Shown one piece after another: positions 45,307 through 53,926 of a stretch of DNA of 64,000 nt. A program made the position numbers and the translations under genes. Below the pieces are notes generated by a model. It saw nothing but the letters and a program-made list of their open reading frames with translations, was not told the origin of the DNA and searched no databases. Where the stretch lies: positions 3,529,001 to 3,593,000 of the forward strand of contig NZ_CP101527.1 in assembly GCF_026427595.1 (NCBI RefSeq). Direction: 5' to 3'. The stretch comes from Alkalimarinus sediminis. GTDB taxonomy: Bacteria; Pseudomonadota; Gammaproteobacteria; Pseudomonadales; Oleiphilaceae. Position 1 is the first letter of the stretch; every line of letters starts with the position of its first letter.

Positions 45307-45753
45307 TTATTCCAGTTTAAACCCTTGCTGTAGTCGCGCAATATTGTCAACGATATGCTGAGGGATAGCGCTACTCTTCTTGTTTGCATAGTCATAGAAA
45401 ACCACTAACCCATCACCTTCAGCCACCAAACGCTGCTGACTCAGACTATGCACGCGATAATGCATGGTAAAACGTTTTTCTGCGATCTGGTCAATCCAAG
45501 CACCTATTACAATGTCATCTGGGAAGTCTAACGGTGCTCTAAAATCACATCGAGTTGACGCCAGAATCGGACCTACATGGGTCTCTTTTAGATGTTCCAT
45601 CACCTGTAGTTGAGTAAAGTACTCCATTCGTGCATCCTCAAAATAACGAAAATACACGGTGTTATTAACATGCTCGAAGGCGTCCATATCTCCCCAGACG
45701 ACGGATTGGGTCAAATAAACTGGATATCGTTCATGTAGCTCTGATTTATTCAT
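45307..45753 (-). CDS. Acyl-CoA thioesterase, 4HBT hot-dog family
   Basis: A 148-residue hot-dog-fold thioesterase. Active-site region: VWGDMDAFEHVNNTVYFRYFEDARMEYF, where the Asp of GDMD is the catalytic residue in 4-hydroxybenzoyl-CoA thioesterase-like enzymes. Later ILASTRCDFRAPLDFPDDIVIG completes the family signature. Cytoplasmic, probably a tetramer. It probably hydrolyses acyl-CoA of medium chain or a stray CoA ester. Convergent with the prepilin gene. Family sure. Confidence 0.93.
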   Translation of the reverse strand: MNKSELHERYPVYLTQSVVWGDMDAFEHVNNTVYFRYFEDARMEYFTQLQVMEHLKETHVGPILASTRCDFRAPLDFPDDIVIGAWIDQIAEKRFTMHYRVHSLSQQRLVAEGDGLVVFYDYANKKSSAIPQHIVDNIARLQQGFKLE

Positions 45754-45888
45754 CTACTACCTCTCTTCAGCCCCACTTTCTCGGTGCCAGTTCACATTTT
45801 ACATTCGTTTGCATTAGCTATTGAGCAATTGAGTTATTATTGTTTGCATATTATCTATTTAATTTAAACATAAAAACGAGATCAATTT

Positions 45889-46497
45889 ATGAAGAAGATA
45901 TCATTAGTACTATCAGCAGCTGCCGCATTAGTATTTAGCTCAACGGTAAGCGCAAGTCTGATAACTCTTGATAGCAGAGCAATTAATACCGCTATCGATA
46001 GTGCTGACTTTGCCTCTTCGTGGACCAACCAGACTTCAACTATCTCTAGCAGCCTAGTTGATACATTTGACTCGTATCGCACTGGTAACAATACGATCAA
46101 CCTTATGACTATTGATTTCGATATGAACTCTGCAGGGTCTTGGGGTTTTGATCTAGCGCTAGATGCTGGCTACGGTGCTGCTTTTTACCTAGACGGTAAC
46201 TTAGTCAGCAATAGAACCGACAATCTGTGGTGGGCATACAACTGGAACAGTAGCGACGTAATGCGTGTATTAGATAACACATTAACCGCGGGCGATCATA
46301 AGATTGAAATCTTTTGGGCTGAGAATTGCTGTAATGGCGCAAGCAGTGCAAAGTTCACCACTGACGGTATCAACTGGCAGGCACTATCAAGTGCAAACAT
46401 TGCAGCTGCTGCATCGGTAGCAGAGCCAGCAACTATCGCACTATTTAGCATTGGTCTTGTAGGGCTATCTCTCTCTCGCATGAAGAGAAAGAGTTAA
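45889..46497 (+). CDS. PEP-CTERM-sorted exported protein
   Basis: A 202-residue secreted protein. A signal peptide (about 1-23, ending VSAS) precedes a beta-sandwich-like domain with many Asn and Trp residues and a close Cys pair (ENCCNG), a pattern seen in other PEP-CTERM proteins. The C-terminus is AEPATIALF, a hydrophobic helix, and SRMKRKS, the exosortase sorting signal with the first Pro replaced. Different in sequence from the protein at 24779. A perfect hairpin follows. Biological role is unknown; this class is linked to biofilm or exopolysaccharide surfaces. Confidence 0.87.
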   Translation: MKKISLVLSAAAALVFSSTVSASLITLDSRAINTAIDSADFASSWTNQTSTISSSLVDTFDSYRTGNNTINLMTIDFDMNSAGSWGFDLALDAGYGAAFYLDGNLVSNRTDNLWWAYNWNSSDVMRVLDNTLTAGDHKIEIFWAENCCNGASSAKFTTDGINWQALSSANIAAAASVAEPATIALFSIGLVGLSLSRMKRKS

Positions 46498-46510
46498 CAC
46501 AATTGTTAAC

Positions 46511-46537
46511 GTCTACCTGCACTCTCTGCAGGTAGAC
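46511..46537 (+). terminator. Hairpin after the second PEP-CTERM gene
   Basis: A perfect 11-bp stem GTCTACCTGCA/TGCAGGTAGAC with loop CTCTC, 14 bp past the stop. No T-run follows, so the terminator role is likely but not certain. It could also serve the convergent aldehyde dehydrogenase gene. Confidence 0.6.
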
Positions 46538-46574
46538 ATTCTACACGTCTGAATAACTAAGCCTTCCTTTTACG

Positions 46575-48122
46575 TTAACCTCTCGGTTTCTGAGACTCAG
46601 ACTCCAGCTTAAGCCCGCTGATCGCAAACTTGACCCACTTTTGTAACCCTTTACCAAACAGCGCTTCAATAAACTGGCTAAAGAGCTGATATTTTTTTCG
46701 GGTGTAGGGGTACCAGTTGGCTTCTATTTTGGCACTCTGAGTGTCGACTAAAAGCGCTTTGGATTGAGTCATCCCTCGCAACCCTTCAGCCCCTTTTACT
46801 CGCCCAAAGCCGCTCTGCTTGGTTCCACCAAATGGTAGTGCGGGGTTGCCTTCGGTCAGCATTACATTATTGATAGATACAGCGCCCACCTCTAACGCTC
46901 TGGCAACTCGGTCAGCACGTTTTAGGTCTTTACTCCACACACTGGCACTTAGGCCGAAATCAGTGTTATTTGACTCATCAATGACCGCTTGTTCAGAGGT
47001 AAATGCGGAAATTGTCAGTACCGGACCAAACGTCTCTTGGCTTAAAACAGTCATATCGGTAGTGGCATCTTCGATAATGGTGGGGAGGTAGAAAGGCATG
47101 TCGTCAGACAACATCTCTCCGCCAGCAATCACGTTTGCACCTGCTGATTTGGCTTCATCAACCTGCTTGCGAATAATATCTAGCTGGAAGTCTGCGGTAA
47201 TACCGCCAATATCTGCATCACCGTCATCTCCTGAGTTGAGCACTAACTTGGCACACTCTTCTTTCAGCTTCTCAACAAATGGCTGATAGATACTTTTATG
47301 CACATAAACTCGTTCAACAGAGGTACACGACTGGCCCGCATTGGTCATCGCCCCCCACAAACATCCGGCTACCGTGCGTTCAATATTAACGTCCTCAAAG
47401 ACTATCATTTGATCTTTACCGCCAAGCTCAAGCTCAACAGGTATCAGGTAATTAGCCGCCTGACTGAGGATCTTTTTGCCAGTACGAGCACTGCCTGTGA
47501 AGAATATTTTTGCTGGTCGCTGATCAATCAGCTTTTGTGCCGTTAAACCAGTACCATAAACAACATTCACACACTGCCTAAAGAGGGGTGATGCCGACAT
47601 CATCTCTTCTATTAAGCCGCTTAGAGGCGTTATTTCAGATGGTTTAAATACAACCGAGTTACCCGCCGCCAGCGCAGTCAGGATAGACACCATTGCAATG
47701 TTAAACGGGTAGTTCCAAGGTGCGATAATCAACACCACACCTAGAGCCTCATGATAGATTTTGGATTTCTTACCCATCAATGCAAGCGGTGTGTGGGCTT
47801 TTTCGTCTGCTAGAATCTTAGGCGCATTCGCAATTAGCCAATCGGCATAATCCAAGACTCCCATCGCTTCTGATACCAAGGCATCGGTGCGACTTTTGCC
47901 AGTCTCAAGTACCACCTTATCGACAATGAGTTCACGGTTTTCGTAGATCGCATCTCGTACTTTTTTGAGTGCTTCTACCCGCTCTTTAACAGTGGTTTTC
48001 TTTAAGTCCTGAAAACCCTGTCGCGCTGTTTGAAACGCCTCTTTTACCTGCTCGTCGCTGCTTTCATTAATTTCGTAAAGCGTTTCTAGTGTCACGCTGT
48101 TTTTAACTGCAATGGCATTCAT
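46575..48122 (-). CDS. Aldehyde dehydrogenase, fatty/coniferyl-aldehyde type
   Basis: A 515-residue NAD(P)-dependent aldehyde dehydrogenase. It has APWNYPFN, LELGGKD and catalytic Cys266 in GQSCTSVE, then QETFGPVL and LPFGGTKQSGFGR. A C-terminal extension of about 60 residues begins at YPYTRKKYQLF and continues with an amphipathic/hydrophobic stretch, as in the ALDH3-like fatty-aldehyde and coniferyl-aldehyde enzymes that associate with membranes. Its ATG overlaps the preceding stop by 4 bp (ATGA). Last gene of the FadL-GMC operon, where it would oxidise the aldehyde made by the GMC enzyme. Family sure; substrate inferred. Confidence 0.93.
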   Translation of the reverse strand: MNAIAVKNSVTLETLYEINESSDEQVKEAFQTARQGFQDLKKTTVKERVEALKKVRDAIYENRELIVDKVVLETGKSRTDALVSEAMGVLDYADWLIANAPKILADEKAHTPLALMGKKSKIYHEALGVVLIIAPWNYPFNIAMVSILTALAAGNSVVFKPSEITPLSGLIEEMMSASPLFRQCVNVVYGTGLTAQKLIDQRPAKIFFTGSARTGKKILSQAANYLIPVELELGGKDQMIVFEDVNIERTVAGCLWGAMTNAGQSCTSVERVYVHKSIYQPFVEKLKEECAKLVLNSGDDGDADIGGITADFQLDIIRKQVDEAKSAGANVIAGGEMLSDDMPFYLPTIIEDATTDMTVLSQETFGPVLTISAFTSEQAVIDESNNTDFGLSASVWSKDLKRADRVARALEVGAVSINNVMLTEGNPALPFGGTKQSGFGRVKGAEGLRGMTQSKALLVDTQSAKIEANWYPYTRKKYQLFSQFIEALFGKGLQKWVKFAISGLKLESESQKPRG

Positions 48123-48541
48123 CGCTCTACACTCCCGTTTGGTTCAACCATCTCACACCTAACTTGATACCCAATAGCTTCATGTACTAAAGGGCCTTGA
48201 TAAAAATCACTGGTGTTATTTGAATAGTAGAGGCTAAATACAACACCTTTAATGCCGACGTTTAACAGCCTAATCAAACCACCTATAGGCTCAGGGAAGA
48301 CCGACTCTTTATCCAATAACTTCAAGATGCCTTTAATAAAGAATTCTGGCGCGACACTAAAAACCTTCATTAACAATTTAAAGTCTTTTACATCTGCTTC
48401 AGGCGTAGGGCCCATAACCTCATCAATATGGTCGACACAGCCGGTTTCAGAAAAAGAAGGCATGCCGTAACCACCAGGAATGACGAGATCCCCAAGTTTT
48501 TTCAATCCACGAATTTCACGTTGAGATAAATAGAGAGACAT
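48119..48541 (-). CDS. Small GMC partner protein, gluconate-dehydrogenase-subunit-3-like
   Basis: A 140-residue protein between the GMC oxidoreductase and the aldehyde dehydrogenase. I chose ATG at 48541, which overlaps the GMC stop as TAATG; the frame is open 21 codons upstream inside the GMC gene, which is unlikely to be used. The segment LGDLVIPGGYGMPSFSETGCVDHIDEVM resembles the start of gluconate 2-dehydrogenase subunit 3 proteins, which partner GMC flavoproteins. It ends with a YQGPLVHEAIGYQVR-type tail also seen near such subunits. No signal peptide. It probably assists folding, export or membrane association of the GMC protein. Family call is moderate; coupling to the GMC gene is seen directly. 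Confidence 0.75.
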   Translation of the reverse strand: MSLYLSQREIRGLKKLGDLVIPGGYGMPSFSETGCVDHIDEVMGPTPEADVKDFKLLMKVFSVAPEFFIKGILKLLDKESVFPEPIGGLIRLLNVGIKGVVFSLYYSNNTSDFYQGPLVHEAIGYQVRCEMVEPNGSVER

Positions 48542-49983
48542 TAGAGTTGTACCTCCACAACAGGTGATTCTTTTTGTACTTGAGTCGAGGATGACACCCC
48601 GCACTCTGCCAAAATATGTTCACTGGCTTTATGAGCCAGAGCCATGATACTTAACGCTGGGTTAATACCCGGTGCTGAAGGGAAGATTGATGAATCCGCA
48701 ATAAACAAGTTGGGGTGATCATGAACCTGAAAACGCTCATTTACCACCGAGTGCTGGCCATCTTTACCCAGAGTACAACCACCCATAAGGTGCAGACCAA
48801 TTTTAATGGGTGATTTCATCACCTCTCTCGCGCCCAATGTATTAAACAACGTTTCTACCACTTGCAGGCCTGCATTAGCACGCTGCCAATCAGCATCGGC
48901 CATAGTCTTTTTAATCTTCAAACGGCCTGTTTTATCAATATCAATGGTGCCCGCAGTTGCATCTCTTACCGCCACTTCTATACAGGCCATATTGCGATAC
49001 TTCTGCATAAAGCGTTGGTGATCGATACCAAAACCTGGCTTGAGTAGTGATACCGCAATCGGCCCAGCGAATACGTTTTCTAACTTAAAGCCCTGCTGAC
49101 GAAATCGAGCATCTTGAGATTTAACCGACTGGAAGGCTCCTTTGTGGGAATCAACAATCTCATCAAACAGTGCAATATTCATAAACTGAGGGTGACAGTT
49201 AAAGTTATTCCCCAACGCAGGCAGTTTAGATTTAAAGCCAGACTTTAATAACATTTGAGTAGAGCCTAATGCACCACCTGCCACAATACAGCGACGACCA
49301 TGCACCTGTCTGGCTGTGCCATTTTGCTGGCCATAAACCGTAACGAGGTTAGTACCATGAATAATTTGCGATACGTTAAACTGGGTTTCAACCGTCAAGC
49401 CATGCTGTCTGGCCTTCTTAATAAACGTCACTAGTGAACTTTGCTTGGACTCTCTTGGGCAGCCACCTAAGCAAACAATACAATCGTTGCCGCTGCCGCA
49501 ATCACTTTGGCCTCTGCGTAAAGGCGCCCACTCCATGCCGCACTTTTCAAACCCTTCGACATAAAGCTCGGCATTGCGGTTCCAGTCGCACCTTTCCATC
49601 GTATGAAGAGAGAGATGAGATTCCACTTCATCATAGTGGCGGGCCATGGCATCAGTAGAGAAAAAGTCGACCCCTGTGCGAGCGCGCCAATCATCAAGCG
49701 CGTTATCATCAAAGCGATCTAACAGACACTGGTTAATAATACTGCCACCGCCTAATACTTTACCGCGAAGAAACAACAGACCAGCATCTGTGGTGGTATC
49801 CATGCCACCACTCCACATCAACGAAGCGTTGGCAGACATTTCATTGCTGGGGAATGTGTTTGGCGTAAACTCCTTACCTGCCTCCAGCATTAGCACCCGA
49901 GCACCGGCCTTGCATAAGTTATAAGCCAGTACGCCTCCTGATGGGCCTGAGCCTATAATCACGAAATCATAAATATCTGCCAC
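48541..49983 (-). CDS. GMC-family FAD oxidoreductase
   Basis: A 480-residue flavoprotein alcohol oxidase/dehydrogenase. The FAD-binding GSGPSGG is at residues 11-17, with RGKVLGGGSIINQ after it. The C-terminal GMC block has GGCTLG, LFIADSSIFPSAPGINPALSIMALA. A cysteine-rich insert, CGSGNDCIVCLGGC (near 160-175), resembles the Cys cluster of long-chain alcohol oxidases and could hold an iron-sulfur cluster or disulfides. No signal peptide. It sits after the PLP-fold gene (33 bp) and is coupled to the small partner protein. Substrate is likely a hydrophobic alcohol, given the FadL and aldehyde dehydrogenase neighbours. Confidence 0.9.
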   Translation of the reverse strand: MADIYDFVIIGSGPSGGVLAYNLCKAGARVLMLEAGKEFTPNTFPSNEMSANASLMWSGGMDTTTDAGLLFLRGKVLGGGSIINQCLLDRFDDNALDDWRARTGVDFFSTDAMARHYDEVESHLSLHTMERCDWNRNAELYVEGFEKCGMEWAPLRRGQSDCGSGNDCIVCLGGCPRESKQSSLVTFIKKARQHGLTVETQFNVSQIIHGTNLVTVYGQQNGTARQVHGRRCIVAGGALGSTQMLLKSGFKSKLPALGNNFNCHPQFMNIALFDEIVDSHKGAFQSVKSQDARFRQQGFKLENVFAGPIAVSLLKPGFGIDHQRFMQKYRNMACIEVAVRDATAGTIDIDKTGRLKIKKTMADADWQRANAGLQVVETLFNTLGAREVMKSPIKIGLHLMGGCTLGKDGQHSVVNERFQVHDHPNLFIADSSIFPSAPGINPALSIMALAHKASEHILAECGVSSSTQVQKESPVVEVQL

Positions 49984-50016
49984 GTGTTATCCCTCTCTCA
50001 CTATGAAGTTTAAGGT

Positions 50017-51222
50017 TTATATGAAAGACTTCCCCTGACCACGATAGGTCAGGCATCTATCAACAACTTCACCATTTTTGATCAAAACCAACTCATTAAA
50101 GCGTTCACACAGCTCGCCCGCTTTAGCGTGCCGGAACAAGACCGGATCACCATGCGCAAGTGCATTCACGCTGTTTTTATACTTTTTATTCGATAGGCTT
50201 TTCAGGGGCGTCTGAACTTCCCCTGCGCCTTCGTTATCATCCAATGTCAGCCCTTCAGGTAAGTAAGGCTGGGGGGCTTTTTCGCTGCCAACACCACCGG
50301 AGGCAATATAGCCGCCGCCGCTACAGGTAACGTAACCACTTCCTGATTGGCGCGATACTTCCAACGCAAACCCTGCCGCTGGCAAGTAACTAAAACCATG
50401 GTAGTAATCAAACAGATGAGGGCTATAAAAACCTGACCCTACTGCCAACTCGGTAACCGATGGATCTTGCTGGGTCGAGTCGATACTGCCGGTACCACCG
50501 CCATTAACAAACCGTAGTTGAGCGCCAGCCTGCTCAAGGGCACGGACAATGGCTACTCGTCGACGGGTGAGCATAGGTATCGAAAGCCGTTTCAACCACG
50601 GTACAGCTCGGTTTTGCAGCTCTTTACCTGGGACACTTTCACCCACTCCAGCTATCTGGGCTTCATACCCCATAACACCTTCTAGTTTGAGGGATGGTCT
50701 ATTTACAATCTCACGATACAGCTCTACCGCTTGCTCTGGCGTGTTAATCGGAGATCGACGAACACCAAAATAGATACCTGGAAAGCGCGTAGACATATCA
50801 ACATCCATACAAACCGGCATCACCACACCAACCTGTTGCGCAATATTGGCAATTAACTCAACATGAGCTCTTGAGTCCACCATAAGCACAATAGTTGCAG
50901 CCTTTAACGCTGCCTTACAAGCCGATTCGATAGCTGTTTTCTGCATAGATGGGTAGGCAACCAACAAGTCATCAAGCCCCTGCTCGGCCAAGAATGCGGC
51001 TTCATCAGGGTGAAAACACATCACCCCTTGAAAGCGAGGTGAATAGTCTAATAGGCGCTTGATAATATCGACACTGCGTAATGACTTCGACACTACCCGC
51101 ACCGGCATATTCCCTGCTCGGTCGAGTATTGCTCTCGCATTCTGCTCGAGGTAGTCGAGATTGACATAGGCCAGCGGTAGTGGCTGGCCCTGTAAACTAT
51201 TTTTGTAATCCTGATAGTTCAT
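50017..51222 (-). CDS. PLP-dependent alanine-racemase-fold protein (amino acid deaminase/aldolase type)
   Basis: A 401-residue PLP enzyme of fold type III. It starts with NLDYLEQNARAIL, and the Schiff-base lysine is Lys46 in VVSKSLRS. The D-threonine aldolase-like barrel continues through GVMGYEAQIAGVGE and FVNGGGTGSI. The C-terminal domain carries CSGGGYIASGGVGSEKAPQPYLP, and a metal-site His in AHGDPVLFRHAKAGELCE, as in D-serine dehydratase/D-threonine aldolase relatives. Its presence in a hydrophobic-alcohol operon is unexpected; annotated relatives are often called amino acid deaminase/aldolase. It follows the porin gene by 45 bp. The reaction here is not known. Confidence 0.85.
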   Translation of the reverse strand: MNYQDYKNSLQGQPLPLAYVNLDYLEQNARAILDRAGNMPVRVVSKSLRSVDIIKRLLDYSPRFQGVMCFHPDEAAFLAEQGLDDLLVAYPSMQKTAIESACKAALKAATIVLMVDSRAHVELIANIAQQVGVVMPVCMDVDMSTRFPGIYFGVRRSPINTPEQAVELYREIVNRPSLKLEGVMGYEAQIAGVGESVPGKELQNRAVPWLKRLSIPMLTRRRVAIVRALEQAGAQLRFVNGGGTGSIDSTQQDPSVTELAVGSGFYSPHLFDYYHGFSYLPAAGFALEVSRQSGSGYVTCSGGGYIASGGVGSEKAPQPYLPEGLTLDDNEGAGEVQTPLKSLSNKKYKNSVNALAHGDPVLFRHAKAGELCERFNELVLIKNGEVVDRCLTYRGQGKSFI

Positions 51223-51266
51223 TATTGTCCTAAAGGTAATCGTCTGGAAATAGAGTGAGTATTTAT

Positions 51267-52706
51267 CTACTCACCAAACTTCCATCTTAAACCAACCGCC
51301 AATGATGTGTACTGGGTTTCGACCTTGGCTTGCGTGGTAGCCGCATCGCCAAAGATGGATGCATCGCCCTGACTAACATTACGGTCAAACGAAAGCGTAT
51401 GCTGCAAACCTGCATCAACCACAAGGGTTTCGCTAGGCTCATAACTAAAGCCAACCGAAAGCGCCTTATAATCATCAAACGCAAAATCGATAGATGTGGT
51501 CTGATCAGGTATTGGAGTCTTTTCAAATGCTAAACCAGCGCGCAGAGTCCACTGAGGGTTTAGCTGAAAGCCACCCCCTAACGCCACACGCCAGGAGTCA
51601 TTCCAACTCTGAGGTGTGCTCAACACATCACCGGTATCTTCCAGTACGATATCAATCGACTTAAAGCGGCTCCAGTTAGTCCAGTTGGCATCTGCTTGCA
51701 CATACCAACGCTCATTAATTTGGTGGAAGCCACTCAACGACAACGTTTCAGGCGTCACTAACTCTACCGTCGCGGCAGTGGCATGAGTGGTTAGGTTTGG
51801 ATCAAGCGCCGATAGGACAGCCTCTGCATTGGCAGGAATAGTAAAGTTGCCACTGCCCTGCAGGGTATGCTCTATCTTACTTCTAAAGTTCATTCCGACA
51901 CGGGTATCTTCACTAAACTCATAGAGTACGCCTGCGGTAAAACCATAATCAGTATCATGCCCTTTTACCTTGAAGTAACCATCGCTGCTATAACTGCCAG
52001 GTGCACCCACACCGATATCTGCACAGCTATTACCCCCGGTTAACCCTAAGCTTTCTGCACCGCTACAATAACCCGCAACGTTAATACCCTGCTCTAGATT
52101 GGCAGAAACACGCTGCATATTGATACCGCCACCCAATGAGAGTTGATCCGTCAGTTTTAAACTGGCCATAAAGCCGACATTAATGCCGGTAATTTCAGAC
52201 TCAAGACCGAAATAACGTCCAACAAAATCTCGGTTAAACTCTGTACCACTGGCATAAGGGGCGTTAATTGATACACCAAATGCCAGTTGATCATATTGAG
52301 GGAAGGCAAGATAGATACTTGGTAGCCCAAAAGCATTGTCAACGGAAGGAGAACCGTCACCTTCTAAGGGCACAGTGGTATAACTGCTCAAACTGGTCAT
52401 TTGGTCGAGGCTAGTGCCCGTGGCGCTTACATCGGTAGAGGTGGTCAACACACTCACATTAACCACCAGCTCTGACTGTTTAATTCGGCTTAGCCCGGCA
52501 GGGTTATAAAAGGCCGTTGAGGCGTCTTCTGCTTCAGCCGCACCACCAGAGAATGCATCACCTAAACGCTTGGCACTCTGCTCATCAACATAGTAGCCCT
52601 GGGCCGACAACTGACTACTAACCATTAGCGCACTTAACGTTAGCACAGCAGGGGTAACACCCACTTTTTTATTTGATAATGGTTCTGACTTTTTATTTTT
52701 ATTCAT
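51267..52706 (-). CDS. FadL-family outer-membrane transporter
   Basis: A 479-residue outer-membrane barrel of the FadL/TodX/OmpP1 family, which carries fatty acids or hydrocarbons across the outer membrane. A signal peptide ends SAQ; the mature N-terminus runs GYYVDEQSAKRLGDAFSGGA then STAFYNPAGLS, the FadL hatch region. The C-terminal strand ends SLAVGLRWKF. I chose ATG at 52706, 8 nt after GGAG; a GTG three codons upstream is in frame but too close to it. First structural gene of the operon after the TetR gene. The substrate is probably a hydrophobic alcohol or related compound, from its neighbours. Confidence 0.92.
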   Translation of the reverse strand: MNKNKKSEPLSNKKVGVTPAVLTLSALMVSSQLSAQGYYVDEQSAKRLGDAFSGGAAEAEDASTAFYNPAGLSRIKQSELVVNVSVLTTSTDVSATGTSLDQMTSLSSYTTVPLEGDGSPSVDNAFGLPSIYLAFPQYDQLAFGVSINAPYASGTEFNRDFVGRYFGLESEITGINVGFMASLKLTDQLSLGGGINMQRVSANLEQGINVAGYCSGAESLGLTGGNSCADIGVGAPGSYSSDGYFKVKGHDTDYGFTAGVLYEFSEDTRVGMNFRSKIEHTLQGSGNFTIPANAEAVLSALDPNLTTHATAATVELVTPETLSLSGFHQINERWYVQADANWTNWSRFKSIDIVLEDTGDVLSTPQSWNDSWRVALGGGFQLNPQWTLRAGLAFEKTPIPDQTTSIDFAFDDYKALSVGFSYEPSETLVVDAGLQHTLSFDRNVSQGDASIFGDAATTQAKVETQYTSLAVGLRWKFGE

Positions 52707-52791
52707 GACACACACTCCAGTTACATGGTAACAATAGTATTTCTACTGCTTAAGAAACCTGATGAATGCCTAATATTGTGCTCGATAGATC

Positions 52792-53436
52792 TTATGACGA
52801 GGTCGTACGCTCACGCAAATAAGCTTTCACCATTAGCTTTAGTTCCGACAACAACATTTCTGCCTGCTGTTCATTCATGGTCATCGAGAGCCTTAATATG
52901 GCGCCACAGGTTCGAGGCAACATTACGCAGATAAGCCACACCCTTTCATCTTCGACACCTACAAATGTTGACTTTGCTTTTACCGATAAATTATCTGCAT
53001 TGTTATATAGGTCACCAAGATCTAGCTCCTGTAGTTCGGGCATCGACTCTACCCCCGACCAAATCTCTTTATAACCGGGCTCTGACCGATAGAACTCAGC
53101 ATAGACATCAATCAGGTGATCAAAGCCCTCGTCTAAATCAAAGTCGACCAAAAACGCCTGCATCAGGCTACTTAGCTTTTCTATATGCTGCTGAGCAATC
53201 GCCTTAATAATCGCTGTTTTATTAGGAAAGTACCGATAAAGCGACGGTAGTGAGATGCCTGCTTTGCGGGCAATCTCAGATGTTTTTAAGCCTTGAACGC
53301 CAACGTCAATGATTAGCTCAAGCGTACTGCTGAGAATTACATTAACCCTTTCACGGCTTCGTCCTTGAACTGGCAGACGACGAGGTTCCACATCAGTGGA
53401 CACCACTTGATCATCTTTTTGGCTTTCAACTTTCAT
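52792..53436 (-). CDS. TetR-family transcriptional regulator
   Basis: A 214-residue repressor. The TetR helix-turn-helix is at about 25-72 (RVNVILSSTLELIIDVGVQG then TSEIARKAGISLPSLYRYFPNK). The C-terminal ligand domain is diverged. It precedes the FadL gene by about 85 bp on the same strand, so it is probably co-transcribed with, and regulates, the operon. Two palindromes lie upstream at 53508-53534 and 53580-53598. Family is sure; inducer unknown. Confidence 0.92.
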   Translation of the reverse strand: MKVESQKDDQVVSTDVEPRRLPVQGRSRERVNVILSSTLELIIDVGVQGLKTSEIARKAGISLPSLYRYFPNKTAIIKAIAQQHIEKLSSLMQAFLVDFDLDEGFDHLIDVYAEFYRSEPGYKEIWSGVESMPELQELDLGDLYNNADNLSVKAKSTFVGVEDERVWLICVMLPRTCGAILRLSMTMNEQQAEMLLSELKLMVKAYLRERTTSS

Positions 53437-53507
53437 TAAGGGACCTCTTAATTTAGTTAGAGTCTAGTATTGCCAGCAAATGATGACAACATATCACGTT
53501 TTATTTT

Positions 53508-53534
53508 TTGTATGTTTTGTGAACAATCATACAA
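53508..53534. promoter_or_regulatory. Inverted repeat upstream of TetR gene
   Basis: TTGTATG and CATACAA with 13 bp between them, 72-98 bp upstream of the TetR start. It has the size of a TetR-family operator. Confidence 0.45.
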
Positions 53535-53579
53535 CATCCGTATTTTTTCGGTTATCAGAACTGAATACACTCACAAATA

Positions 53580-53598
53580 ACGTGACAATTAGTCACGT
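53580..53598. promoter_or_regulatory. ACGTGAC-N5-GTCACGT palindrome
   Basis: A perfect 7-bp inverted repeat with 5-bp spacer, about 145 bp upstream of the TetR start. A second operator candidate; it may serve TetR or another regulator. Confidence 0.45.
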
Positions 53599-53926
53599 AC
53601 ATATCATTATTGGTGAATTACGCCCTAAAAGAACTAACTTCCCGACTAATTAAACCGCCCATTGAAATCAAGCCTGCCTGCCAGATGGTGTCATTAACCA
53701 GATTGAGAAGAATAAATCTCTATGTCGCAAGCAGAGGTTACAGAAACTTTGGGCGTTACACACTTATACTAACGCTTAGTGCAATCTCGTTTTACAACGC
53801 TATCACATCAATCTATAAAAATGTTGGTCAAAATAAAGATAACGGCACCCGGCCGGGCGCGAGGGGTGCACCCTCTAGCCTCATTAATAAGACAAAGGGT
53901 GCAGAAGTGAGTGGCAGAGAGGGTAC

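Larger units (their letters stand above)
53437..53926. other. Intergenic region, 490 bp
   Basis: Apart from the two palindromes noted separately, the right part (53845-53903) turns GC-rich and contains TGCACCCT and its complement AGGGTGCA (53867-53874, 53896-53903), a possible hairpin beyond the thiI stop. An open frame at 53610-53930 starting with TTG has low-complexity composition and no ribosome site; I do not call it a gene. No tRNA seen. Confidence 0.45.

Noticed and set aside
48542-48604. Upstream extension of the small GMC partner inside the GMC gene
   Set aside because: TAATG coupling at 48541 gives a better start and the family-like sequence begins there.
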